From positions 384,948 to 448,947 of the forward strand of contig CBDATD010000002.1 in NCBI GenBank assembly GCA_965199935.1: a stretch of 64,000 nucleotides of DNA, given 5' to 3'. This DNA is from JAPPLG01 sp965199935. Lineage in GTDB: Bacteria > Bdellovibrionota > Bdellovibrionia > Bdellovibrionales > UBA1609. Under the pieces are notes generated by a model. It was not told the DNA's origin, ran no database searches, and saw only the letters and a list, made by a program, of their open reading frames with translations. The stretch's first letter is position 1, and every line of letters begins with the position of its first letter. This document shows positions 44,641-53,880 of this stretch, one piece after another. The position numbers were made by a program, and so were the translations under genes.

Positions 44641-47276
44641 AAGTTAGGACTCAGAATTGAACATAAATTATATTGAACATATCAAACCCAAAACTATCTC
44701 AATAACTACCCCACTTCTGGTCACACTGAATTTTGCTGTATGTTCAATTGCTGAATTACTAACAGAGCAGCGTATATTTCGACTTTCATGGAAAAAAGCA
44801 AAAAACTCACTAGAAAATTTAAACGATTTGAAAACCCCAGCTGATATTCGTATGCCGCAGAGCAAACTTTGACGGAGCTGTTTCAAAGCCGAAATCGTTT
44901 GAAACTCCATCGTGCCTTTCGCAGGTGATGGGTATGCAGGGATGGTTTTCTGTCTTCAAAAATCCTATTCTGGAGATTTTTCATCTATGAAAAAAACCTC
45001 TTTTTATATAAAACATGAATAAAAACAGGAACTTACAAAAACCTGTCACAAAATTTGCACGTCCTTTTTATGGAATTTGAAACAGCTTCAAATTTCAAGT
45101 AACCTATAAAGGAGGGAATACTGCTATGGCTGTACAAAAAACATATTCATCTGAGAAAGAGATCGCTGAGATTTGGAAGCTCTTTCGTGAGACGGATCGG
45201 AAGATGCAGAAGACCGATCGGAAAATAGAGGAGACTTCTGAGCAGATGAAAGAGACGGACCGGAAGGTGCAGGAGACTTCCAAACAAATGAAAGAGACAG
45301 ACCGGTACATCAAGTCTATGTCTGCGGAGACAGATAAAATGATGCGGAAAACGGATCAAAGAATGCGGAAAACGGATCGGAGAATCAAAGAGCTTAACGA
45401 GTTATTTACAGGGCAGTGGGGAAAACTTATGGAAAGCCTTGTCGAGGGAGACTTGATTAAACTTTTAAAGGAGAGGCAAATTCCTGTGGAAGCCACACTC
45501 ACCAATTTAGCAGGACGGTACAATGGAGAGGAAACGGAGTTTGATATTATAGCTGTCAATGGAGCAGAAATTGTTGTTGTAGAAGTTAAAACGACTTTGA
45601 ATTTGAGAGATGTGAAGCGTTTTGTAGGAAAACTTGAAAATTTTAAGAAGTGGAGGCCGGAGTACAGAGATAAGAAAGTGTATGGAGCGGTTGCGTACTT
45701 GAAAGCTAGAGGAGACTCAAAAGGCTATGCAGAAGAGCAAAGGCTGTTTGTGATTAGAGCTGTAGGGGGCAGCGCCAGCATTGTCAATTCTAAAGACTTC
45801 AAACCCAGATCTTTTTCATAACTATACGTCTGGAAGCCGGCTCTGTGACACATACATGGAGCGGGGCTTAAGGGATGGTGCAGGTTTGGGAGCTGTAATT
45901 GATGCCGTCGTCATTGCAAAGATCGTTGTCAGTTAAATCAATGAGGTCCTTGTAATGGCCGCTGCACTGAGCGGGAATAGAGTAAAGGCTGTTTGGAGCT
46001 GGTAAAGTATTGCAGGCTGCATTTTTATCCCAATCCGTATCTTGATTTGTATCTCCAATAACTCCAATGGTGCCTGAGAGGTTGTTTGTGACGCCGTCAT
46101 TGAAAGTGAAAGTGTATTTAGGGTTAAGTTTTTCCAAGCTCCAGCATCTGGAGTCAAGAGCATCCTCATCAAATGTAATAGCCAGAGATTTAAAGTAAGT
46201 CTGAAAATAAGTCTTTGAGCCACAGCTGGAAGATAAACTGCTGTCCATATAATTTTGGCTGTGAAGCTCCTTATTTATTCCAGAAATGCACGAACTAGTA
46301 GTAATAGCTGCAACCTTAGGAGTTGCACAAGTTTTCAATTCATTTAGTTTTGTTATTTCAGTTTCTAAAGCTGCTATTTCTGTGGTCAGTCTGTCTTTTT
46401 CATTGATTAAATTTGTTACTACAGTTTGTGCATTGTCAATAAGTGTACAGGCAACTCTGCAGGAATTATTAGCTGTGCAGTCCTGAGGCGGTGTATCTGC
46501 ACGACAATTTTCAACAAAACAACTTGATCTCCATGGGCATGAAGCTCGATTTGCCGGCTTCGGCCCACACCACAAACACTGTCCATCAGGAAATCTTCCT
46601 CCTGTAGCTGTACGGCGTCCAGGTTGGGAGCATGAGCCGGGGGTGCAAGCTGGGCAGGGTCGTGAGCAAGAGCTTTGGTTTTCATTTGTGATTCTTGTGA
46701 GTTCACTTCGTGCGTTAGGGAGGTCGGTGCTTGTAATGGTGTTTTTTCGATTCTCTTTAGTTGTTTTCTCCAGTTGGGCGGCTGTTATTCTATTATTAAC
46801 GGCAGTGAGAGCGGTTTGAAAATGAGAGTTAGCATTGGAGCAGTTTTTGTTATTGGGGTGGCAGGAGTTGGAAGCTCTCTGGGTTCTGGTGATGCCGATG
46901 CCGTGTGTGTTTCCGCCGATGGAGAGGGAGTCGTTGTTGTATCCCTTGACTAGGCAGTTTCCGACGGCTCTTCGTTTTTTTTCTCGTTTCCAGGCTCTGC
47001 AGAATTTATCTGTATTTTGGACATGTCTAGCGTTCATGTGGTGGTAGGCGATGAGGGGGATGATGGAGCGGATTCCTTTATTGATTTTAGGGAAATCGGA
47101 GGCTGTGAGGTTTTTAAGGTTTGAGGTTTCAGGGTTTGAGTGGAGTTTGAAGTAAGGGCTTTTGACGCCGCTGTTTTGGAGTGAGCTTTGGGAGTTGGAA
47201 GTGGTGAAAGAGCTGCAGTTTCCATTGGAGGGCCAGTTTCCGTCTTTTCCGAGGATCATTAAGGCCTGATGAAGAT
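44040..47276. repeat. Right arm of the large imperfect inverted repeat
   Basis: Reverse complement of 39640-42735, containing the 3' part of the adhesin-like gene, nuclease copy 4 and a disturbed small-lipoprotein region. The inner 0.9 kb (44040-44920) is altered relative to the left arm; from about 44930 outward the match is clean except in the variable part of the gene (about 46200-46830). Confidence 0.8.
45126..45821 (+). CDS. DUF3782-like coiled-coil PD-(D/E)XK nuclease, copy 4
   Basis: A full 231-residue copy with five TDRK-type repeats, GQWGKLMESLVEGDL, GEETEFDIIAVNG and VVVEVKTTLNL, ending DFKPRSFS. It is the mirror of copy 1 in the right arm and converges on the 3' end of the expressed adhesin-like gene with a 46-bp gap. 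Confidence 0.75.
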   Translation: MAVQKTYSSEKEIAEIWKLFRETDRKMQKTDRKIEETSEQMKETDRKVQETSKQMKETDRYIKSMSAETDKMMRKTDQRMRKTDRRIKELNELFTGQWGKLMESLVEGDLIKLLKERQIPVEATLTNLAGRYNGEETEFDIIAVNGAEIVVVEVKTTLNLRDVKRFVGKLENFKKWRPEYRDKKVYGAVAYLKARGDSKGYAEEQRLFVIRAVGGSASIVNSKDFKPRSFS

Positions 47277-50200
47277 CGAGTTTACCCATGCTGTTGTTGT
47301 ATCTGCAAAGTTTCAAGACGTTTTTGAATTCCGGCAGGGAATTAGCGGCTCTTAAGGCTAAGACGCTGAGAGGGCGGCCGTTTCTGCTTAAAACCCCTAT
47401 GTCGCTCACAAGGTCGGTGTTGTTGTCCCTATTCTGACCAAGCTGAGTCAAGAGACTTGTCGCAGAGCTTGACTGTAAATTATTGTCAAATAGTATGGAT
47501 GTGTTGGACGCCTCCTCAGACACTTTGTCCTTAGGGCATAAGATGCCCGCGGGTCTTGGAGAGTGCAGACAGCGCGGCTCCGATGCTGACGACGCCAGCA
47601 GGATATTCTCCCAGTCCGGCTTCCATGTCCAGCTTTTCGCCTTTGTCACCGTGCCATTGTCGCCCGTCGTACTTGCATCGCCGTCCGTGTTTGTGTCGTT
47701 TGGAACCAAACCCCCTATCCACGCCGCAGACGGAGAGGCCAGCTGATCATTCGTAAAGGCCATAATATTGTCATATTTGTTTGATTCCAGGTAATCATTA
47801 AAGGACATATCGTTGTAGTTGTAGCTCAATGCCCATTGGCGCTTGCCCCCGGCGAAAGCATTTTTCCAAAAAGGAATGCCGTCTGGAAACTTAAAAGGGT
47901 TTGGAAAAGGATAGCGTGGAGCATTCGGAGCCACGGCCTGCAAAGCTGAAGCCCAAAGCTCTCTAGAATCTGGAGGAGCAAAAACCCAGTATTCGGTTTC
48001 ATCAAAAAAATCTCCGTCTGAATCACTATCTGTATTGAGAGCGCGGCAGTGAGTGTATCCGTGTTTCATCTCACTTCCCGCTGCGGAAGTTGTGACGAAA
48101 GCATTTTTATACGTATCCGCCTTAAGGTTTCTGCACAGGTAAGGATAAGATGTTGATCCTAAGTTTTTCTTTGCGTGTTGGATGCCTTTAAACGCCCAAT
48201 GATGGATCAAAACCAAACGCCGATTTTCATCCAGAACAGCATTGGAAACACTTGGAAGAGCATCAACAATACTCTCAGACATTTTGATATAAGTGGGTCT
48301 GATGGGGCGGGAGCGGCCTAAAAACTGTCCTCTGGAGTAATCCTTAGGCAGTTCATTGAGGTCTTTGCTGGCATCATTGTTGTTTACGACTTTGACAGCA
48401 TTTGCATCGTGAAAACTAATATTGTTAAAAGGCTCTCTGTGGAAATAAGCCCGGCGGTCTTTTTTATGAGTGTGCGCCTGCACCCAGCCTGAATGAAACA
48501 TTCCTCCGGCATCCCTTTGGATGGGTACAAACACGCCTGCCTGTCCGGCAAGACTGCTGTCTTTATGATCTCCCAGAAACGCAGAATACCTCGCATAATT
48601 TTCAAAAGTATAATATTTTTTCACGACCCCTTCATCACTTCTTGTCTCCAGACTCAGATCTATTTTACCATCGCATTCAAGAAATTCTTTTACACTGAGG
48701 CCATCAGGCGGGGTTGGACTGCAGCCGGGCGACCCGTCTGTAATGTCCAGGTTATAGGCCAAAGACAAACTGGGCAGTATGCCCTCTCTCCAGGCTCCGT
48801 CCTCGTCTGGGCTTCCGGCGAGCTGTCTTTCGCTTAAAGCCTGCTGGCAGTTTTTATGAGCTGATATGCTGTCAGAGTGGCCGCCTTTTAGTATTTGAGT
48901 TTTTCCGTCTAAGAAACAAGCGGACTTGTTGTTTAAGCTTCCTTTGTTATAGCCTCCGCTGTCCCCCGTGCCGCAGTCAACAGCCTGAAGACCGCTGGCG
49001 GCTGTTTTTAAACATTTTTTGCTGGGAGCCCCGCTGACCGCAGTCATATCTGGAGTGACGCTTATACTTTTTTCAACAGCGCATTCAGGGACAACCCCAT
49101 CCAACGGCTCTGAAGAACGCGCCGCGTGCGATCCCGTATGAGTGTTAATCCCTCTTCGGTGACAGCTTTTCATATTGCATCTAAAGCAGGCGATTGGCGG
49201 GTTGCTTGCTTCGTACCGTTTGCAGAATCCATCGTTCTGTCCTCCAACATCGCATTGATTTCCTCCATACAACACATTTACTGTGGGGAGATAGTTGGGG
49301 GAGGGTGTAACTGGCGTCTGACCGCAAATATTTGTACACATTGAGACTTGGCTGTTTCCAGCTCCTTTTCGATCCGCCACAAAGGCTGTGATTTGATTGG
49401 ATCCGGCTCTCAAAGGCCATGTGGGGTTTTCACCCCGGTTGGGAGCAGGGTCGCTGAATTTAGCCACATATCTGCCTCTTCCCACCTGGGCCTTCTGATC
49501 TGCAGGCACCAGCAAGTTTCGATGTGAGAAGGTGGTTGCTGGACTGCCGCCCTTTACCTGTAAATTAATGCTTTCGATAAAAGAGTCCTGCGGTTGATCG
49601 TAGTCCAATAAAAATTGGAATCTCAGGGCCGGATCAAAGTCGTTTTTATCCACTGCGCCTCCGCAGCGAAAAAGGTTGGAGCGGCAGGCGGCGGAGTAAT
49701 TGTCTTGAGTGTCTTTGACAATTTTACCGCTGGTTTGTTTAAATTTTGGAGGAATCTTTTCAAACTTCACTGTCAAAGCAGAGTTTTTATCTTTTATTTT
49801 GTAAGCTGAGTGATAGCAAATCTGGCTGTGGCGGGCCGCTGTTCCATGCACGGATGCGGACAAACGCGCCAGCTTGCATTCGTTGTTGTTGTTGCAGATG
49901 TGGCAGTCTAAGACCTCCGTACTCCACAAATACTTTTCGCTCTTGCTGAGCGAGTAAACAGTGTCGCCTGTTTCCAGCCGGCGCGGAACAGAAATCACAG
50001 ACTGCATTTTAAAAACCAGCTCGTCTATAGGAATATCTGTGTCTGTAGATTTAATTTTTCTAAAAGACGGAAGCTGTTGAGGCTCCATAGTCAGTCTGGC
50101 AAAAATATCTCCTGTCGCCTGAGTGCTTCCGTTATATTTTACGCATTTATTGAATTCATTTGCGGGACTACCGGTGGTAAAACTTCCGGAAAAACCATTT

Positions 50201-50661
50201 TGGCCGTTGCCGCAACTTTGAAGATCATGTAAAATTTCCCATTTTTGGCTTAAGAAATACTTCAAGCGGTCGTTTCGTGCATAACGTCCGCCGTGATGTG
50301 TATCATAAATAACACTTCCTTTTGTTATTAAAGGGCATATTGCTTTGTCTTTGACATCTGAATAAGACACAGCGTCAGTATGCAAAACCATAAAACACAG
50401 GCCAAACTGCTTTTTTTTAGCTTGTTCTTGCAATACACCACCTCTGATATGCATCTGGGTGGCGGTCAGCGTTTTCGACATACCGCTTATCAGTTCGTTG
50501 TGCATAAAATTAATATTGGATTGATTGGAGTAAGCGACTTTCACCTGCTCAAAACTTCCCATGTACGTAGCCAAACCTATTGTTGACAAGCCCAAAAGAG
50601 AAAAACCCAAAAGAGAGCTGATCACAGAGAAACCGCGTTTTGATCCGTTCAGATAATTCAT
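45868..50661 (-). CDS. Very large adhesin-like protein with prepilin-like N-terminus and switchable C-terminal region
   Basis: About 1,597 residues. Start chosen at 50661 because AGGAG is 6 bases upstream (a second ATG at 50667 is too close). The N-terminus GSKRGFSVISSLLGFSLLGL resembles a type IV prepilin cleavage site and hydrophobic helix (Gly then Phe), but lacks the usual Glu at mature position 5. The body is Cys-rich and repeatedly contains Asp/Asn-rich turns (NTDSDSDGDFFDETE; NTDGDASTTGDNGT). Residues about 1285-1490 correspond to the segment that differs in the silent cassette. Last gene of a three-gene operon. A minor pilin or surface adhesin role is inferred. Confidence 0.7.
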   Translation of the reverse strand: MNYLNGSKRGFSVISSLLGFSLLGLSTIGLATYMGSFEQVKVAYSNQSNINFMHNELISGMSKTLTATQMHIRGGVLQEQAKKKQFGLCFMVLHTDAVSYSDVKDKAICPLITKGSVIYDTHHGGRYARNDRLKYFLSQKWEILHDLQSCGNGQNGFSGSFTTGSPANEFNKCVKYNGSTQATGDIFARLTMEPQQLPSFRKIKSTDTDIPIDELVFKMQSVISVPRRLETGDTVYSLSKSEKYLWSTEVLDCHICNNNNECKLARLSASVHGTAARHSQICYHSAYKIKDKNSALTVKFEKIPPKFKQTSGKIVKDTQDNYSAACRSNLFRCGGAVDKNDFDPALRFQFLLDYDQPQDSFIESINLQVKGGSPATTFSHRNLLVPADQKAQVGRGRYVAKFSDPAPNRGENPTWPLRAGSNQITAFVADRKGAGNSQVSMCTNICGQTPVTPSPNYLPTVNVLYGGNQCDVGGQNDGFCKRYEASNPPIACFRCNMKSCHRRGINTHTGSHAARSSEPLDGVVPECAVEKSISVTPDMTAVSGAPSKKCLKTAASGLQAVDCGTGDSGGYNKGSLNNKSACFLDGKTQILKGGHSDSISAHKNCQQALSERQLAGSPDEDGAWREGILPSLSLAYNLDITDGSPGCSPTPPDGLSVKEFLECDGKIDLSLETRSDEGVVKKYYTFENYARYSAFLGDHKDSSLAGQAGVFVPIQRDAGGMFHSGWVQAHTHKKDRRAYFHREPFNNISFHDANAVKVVNNNDASKDLNELPKDYSRGQFLGRSRPIRPTYIKMSESIVDALPSVSNAVLDENRRLVLIHHWAFKGIQHAKKNLGSTSYPYLCRNLKADTYKNAFVTTSAAGSEMKHGYTHCRALNTDSDSDGDFFDETEYWVFAPPDSRELWASALQAVAPNAPRYPFPNPFKFPDGIPFWKNAFAGGKRQWALSYNYNDMSFNDYLESNKYDNIMAFTNDQLASPSAAWIGGLVPNDTNTDGDASTTGDNGTVTKAKSWTWKPDWENILLASSASEPRCLHSPRPAGILCPKDKVSEEASNTSILFDNNLQSSSATSLLTQLGQNRDNNTDLVSDIGVLSRNGRPLSVLALRAANSLPEFKNVLKLCRYNNSMGKLDLHQALMILGKDGNWPSNGNCSSFTTSNSQSSLQNSGVKSPYFKLHSNPETSNLKNLTASDFPKINKGIRSIIPLIAYHHMNARHVQNTDKFCRAWKREKKRRAVGNCLVKGYNNDSLSIGGNTHGIGITRTQRASNSCHPNNKNCSNANSHFQTALTAVNNRITAAQLEKTTKENRKNTITSTDLPNARSELTRITNENQSSCSRPCPACTPGSCSQPGRRTATGGRFPDGQCLWCGPKPANRASCPWRSSCFVENCRADTPPQDCTANNSCRVACTLIDNAQTVVTNLINEKDRLTTEIAALETEITKLNELKTCATPKVAAITTSSCISGINKELHSQNYMDSSLSSSCGSKTYFQTYFKSLAITFDEDALDSRCWSLEKLNPKYTFTFNDGVTNNLSGTIGVIGDTNQDTDWDKNAACNTLPAPNSLYSIPAQCSGHYKDLIDLTDNDLCNDDGINYSSQTCTIP

Positions 50662-50670
50662 ACACATCTC

Positions 50671-53600
50671 CTAAGGCGACACAATGGTGGTTTGTTTGAA
50701 AAATCTAATATTTGTTTTGTACTTGTCTGTTTTTCTGCTGGCGGGCAGCTCCCCTCTAACGATGCCTTCTTCAAGCCTCATAGGGTCTCTGGACGCGTAT
50801 TCACAAGAAGTGTTTTCCACAGGGAAGGAATCCCCTTGAGCATCAAAGCTCCGGCACTTGCAGACCTCGCCGCCGCAATCCTCTGGAGGAGGGCAGAGCA
50901 GGCTGTGGTTCTGCACTTTAATGGAGCTTTGCCCGCCGGAGCCTTTTTGCCAGCAGATATAATCCGGCCTCAGCGCACTTCCTGCAGAGTAAACAGAATA
51001 GATGGAGCCGGGGCTGGAGGAGTCAAAGGCAATATCAATTCCCCTGGGGTTTCCGCCGCTGAAAGGCCCCTCTTGAGAGCATTCTTTAGTTGTTGAATCA
51101 GGACATGTCCCGTCCGAACACAATCGATTGCCGCCGATGCAAGTACAAGTCGGATCATCTGGACATCTGTTGTCAGGAACGGGAATAGAAGATGGGCATC
51201 CACCAGGGTATGTCTCACACTGATGGCAACAATCCCTGCAATTCAACTGATCGGCAACACACAAATCTCTTGGATTGTTTATTAGTGGAGTGGTTTCATC
51301 CTCCAAATCTGCCATTATTGCATCATATATCAGATCTCCTGCCTCTGGCTTGAATTCTACATCATTAGGATCAGTTGAGGTATCTTTATCCGTAAAATGT
51401 GGACAGAAGAATTTACAAGTACATGTCTTCTCTTGAGAAGAGGTGGGAGCGGGCATTCGGCATTTGTCCCCCGCCGCTGGCGTCCATGATGAAGGACAAC
51501 TGCAGGTCTCAGTTTCTGTGTCTTTCACACATTGGCAGTTGTTGACAGTCTGATCCGGAGTGCAGGGGGTTTCGCATCTTTCATCGTTCGTATTGGGATC
51601 CCCGTCCGGGTCTGGATTGTACCCTTCGATACCGTCCGGACACTTTTTTATTGGTGATCCCTGCTTTGTACACATACATGCATGAAACGTACCGCCGGCA
51701 GAGGAAAAGTCTTGATGATTAGTGCAGTCCCATCCATCGGCCCTCGCTGCTCCTATTGTAGCAGGACTGCCTGGAGATGGAGGAGGGGCGTCTCCAGCGA
51801 AACGAGCGTTGCTGTGGCACGCACGCACCACCGGATCAATTGCTCCTCCAGCCTCATAATAAGCGCGTTTTGTGACATATCCAACTTGCTGGGTCAATGG
51901 AGTATGGGTGCAGGTACTGCCGCTCAAAGTCCAGCCGGTGGGGCAGTTGCTTGCTGTGCAGGCTGAAGTAGTAAGGCTTGAACTGGATTTTGAATACCCC
52001 GCAGGGCAGGTTTCTGTATTCACCGAAGTTTTGCACCGGCATAAAGCATCCTGAGAGCTTGGCTCCCCTCCTCCGTCGCAAACATACTCAACAGAACCTC
52101 CAGATCTACAATGACATTTGTATGTGTCGCCTGACCTAAAAATAACTCCTATGGAATTAGGATTAATATAACTTGAGCAACTCCAGTTTGATTCCTTAGA
52201 TTTATCGGTGTCTGTAGGAATTGGAGGAGAGAATGTACAATCACCACGCAAATTGGGAAGGTTTAAGGGATAAGAACCCAAAGGACACATCCCATTCACT
52301 GGAGGAGTAGTTTCCATTGGTGCTGATGTACCAGTTAATCCCAAGGTCGGATTGTTTAACCATTTACAACTCTCGACAACTCCGCCGCCGCCAATCTTCG
52401 TGCAGGCGCCGTGGTCTGTTTCTTCTGTACCGGCAGTACAAGCCTGTATGTCCCTAGTATCTGCTACGCAAGTATGATCTCTCTCGCAGTAGCTCACCCC
52501 AGCGTCCTCTATATAAACTCCTCCTGTGCCTCTGCATCTCTCCTGGTCAGTTGCATCCGTATTAGCTGCCGTTGAGCTGGTGACATTGGGATGATTCCAA
52601 GGGGCTTCATTCGGGCATAGGCCCGTGCCGCCATCGGTGCCGCCATCAGTAGTATCGGGCTCACAAACGCCTCCGGGCATTTCTGCACTGTCTTTTTTTG
52701 CCACCACGTTAGTAGAAGAATCCGCAGGGCATGCACTTGCACTCAGAGCAACACGCACGCTAAAATACGCGCCCGGCTTGCTGGGACACCCATACGTACA
52801 GACACATTTCCGATTCACATCACTTTCAGTCTTATCCAAACTTGAACCTTGCGGACATGTGCTTTCAGTGACCGGACAACTGCCGTCGTTATTCTTTAAA
52901 ACTTGAGTGCCGTCTGATTTTGTACAGTAGCAGTCGCCTTCGTCAGAGTCTGCAGAAAACTCATGATCGCTGTTGTTGCACTCGCAAACATCGTGAGAAT
53001 CAGTATTATCCGCAAGACACTGCATAAGTATGAGATCTCCATAGGGTCCAAATAAGGGAGCTCTTGAACCGTCTGTATAAAGGGTGACATATTTTTTAGG
53101 TGTAAACGGAGCAGGCGGCCCGGCAGATCGATCGTAAAGCTCTACAGAACAAGCATGCCTTGGAGGTTTATTGTTATTGCTTTTGAGAAAACGATTGGGT
53201 CTCAGAGGGGCTGTACAGTGTGGTCTGCTGTCGCCTCTGCCACAGCAATAGCTGTGTCTATTTGCGTATGTCATACTCTGGCCAGGTTTAAACGTCACCC
53301 TCCCTTCAATCATATCTCTTAAAGTTTTTTTACAAGCTTTATCCCCGTCAGTATTGCCATCGCATATCACATGAAGACTGAAATTCCGGTAGCCGCCGAC
53401 AGCCCATGAAAAATCACAATGACTCCCATTCTTTCTCAGTTTATCCATCGATACTCTCAACCGTCCGGGAGCTCCAGAGGACTCCGCCCAGCACATTCGC
53501 GGGCTCGGCCGGCCGGGAACGGCTGAACGCAAAGTTGAACCCTGTGTCCAGGGGTCTCTTGAACCCCTATAATCACTTGGATAAGCGCGGGCGGGGCCGC

Positions 53601-53874
53601 AGCGAATGGTGTAAGAAGAAGCGATAGCAACAGCTCTTTTCGCCTGAGTGGATCCGGCAGGACATTTCGGCACAGCCTGGCCGATTGTCTTACAGCGGCA
53701 AATGTTTGATATACATTGAGTTTGTCGAAAACAAAAACGGGAATAATATGGTTCTTTTCCAGGAGAACATTTAGGCTCTGAATTAGCGCAGATAGGGTCG
53801 AAGAGGACTGAGGCAGAAGCAGAAAATTCAAACAGAAATAAAAATATAATAATATAAAATGTTTTCATATTCAT
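50671..53874 (-). CDS. Large secreted cysteine-rich protein
   Basis: 1,067 residues with a signal peptide (FYIIIFLFLFEFSASAS) and a very high Cys content spread along the chain in CPxG and CxC patterns (CRCKTIGQAVPKCPAGS; CKCRSFDAQGD), suggesting many disulfides and extracellular exposure. No enzyme motif or named domain is recognised. AGGAG precedes the start; ATG 53868 is an alternative with better spacing. It lies between the two prepilin-like genes with gaps under 10 bp, so it is likely a partner in the same surface structure. Confidence 0.65.
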   Translation of the reverse strand: MNMKTFYIIIFLFLFEFSASASVLFDPICANSEPKCSPGKEPYYSRFCFRQTQCISNICRCKTIGQAVPKCPAGSTQAKRAVAIASSYTIRCGPARAYPSDYRGSRDPWTQGSTLRSAVPGRPSPRMCWAESSGAPGRLRVSMDKLRKNGSHCDFSWAVGGYRNFSLHVICDGNTDGDKACKKTLRDMIEGRVTFKPGQSMTYANRHSYCCGRGDSRPHCTAPLRPNRFLKSNNNKPPRHACSVELYDRSAGPPAPFTPKKYVTLYTDGSRAPLFGPYGDLILMQCLADNTDSHDVCECNNSDHEFSADSDEGDCYCTKSDGTQVLKNNDGSCPVTESTCPQGSSLDKTESDVNRKCVCTYGCPSKPGAYFSVRVALSASACPADSSTNVVAKKDSAEMPGGVCEPDTTDGGTDGGTGLCPNEAPWNHPNVTSSTAANTDATDQERCRGTGGVYIEDAGVSYCERDHTCVADTRDIQACTAGTEETDHGACTKIGGGGVVESCKWLNNPTLGLTGTSAPMETTPPVNGMCPLGSYPLNLPNLRGDCTFSPPIPTDTDKSKESNWSCSSYINPNSIGVIFRSGDTYKCHCRSGGSVEYVCDGGGEPSSQDALCRCKTSVNTETCPAGYSKSSSSLTTSACTASNCPTGWTLSGSTCTHTPLTQQVGYVTKRAYYEAGGAIDPVVRACHSNARFAGDAPPPSPGSPATIGAARADGWDCTNHQDFSSAGGTFHACMCTKQGSPIKKCPDGIEGYNPDPDGDPNTNDERCETPCTPDQTVNNCQCVKDTETETCSCPSSWTPAAGDKCRMPAPTSSQEKTCTCKFFCPHFTDKDTSTDPNDVEFKPEAGDLIYDAIMADLEDETTPLINNPRDLCVADQLNCRDCCHQCETYPGGCPSSIPVPDNRCPDDPTCTCIGGNRLCSDGTCPDSTTKECSQEGPFSGGNPRGIDIAFDSSSPGSIYSVYSAGSALRPDYICWQKGSGGQSSIKVQNHSLLCPPPEDCGGEVCKCRSFDAQGDSFPVENTSCEYASRDPMRLEEGIVRGELPASRKTDKYKTNIRFFKQTTIVSP

Positions 53875-53880
53875 TTTCTC

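Noticed and set aside
44265..44872. Small open frames in the palindrome's inner right arm
   Set aside because: They fall in the interleaved stretch and are unlikely to be real until the sequence is resolved.
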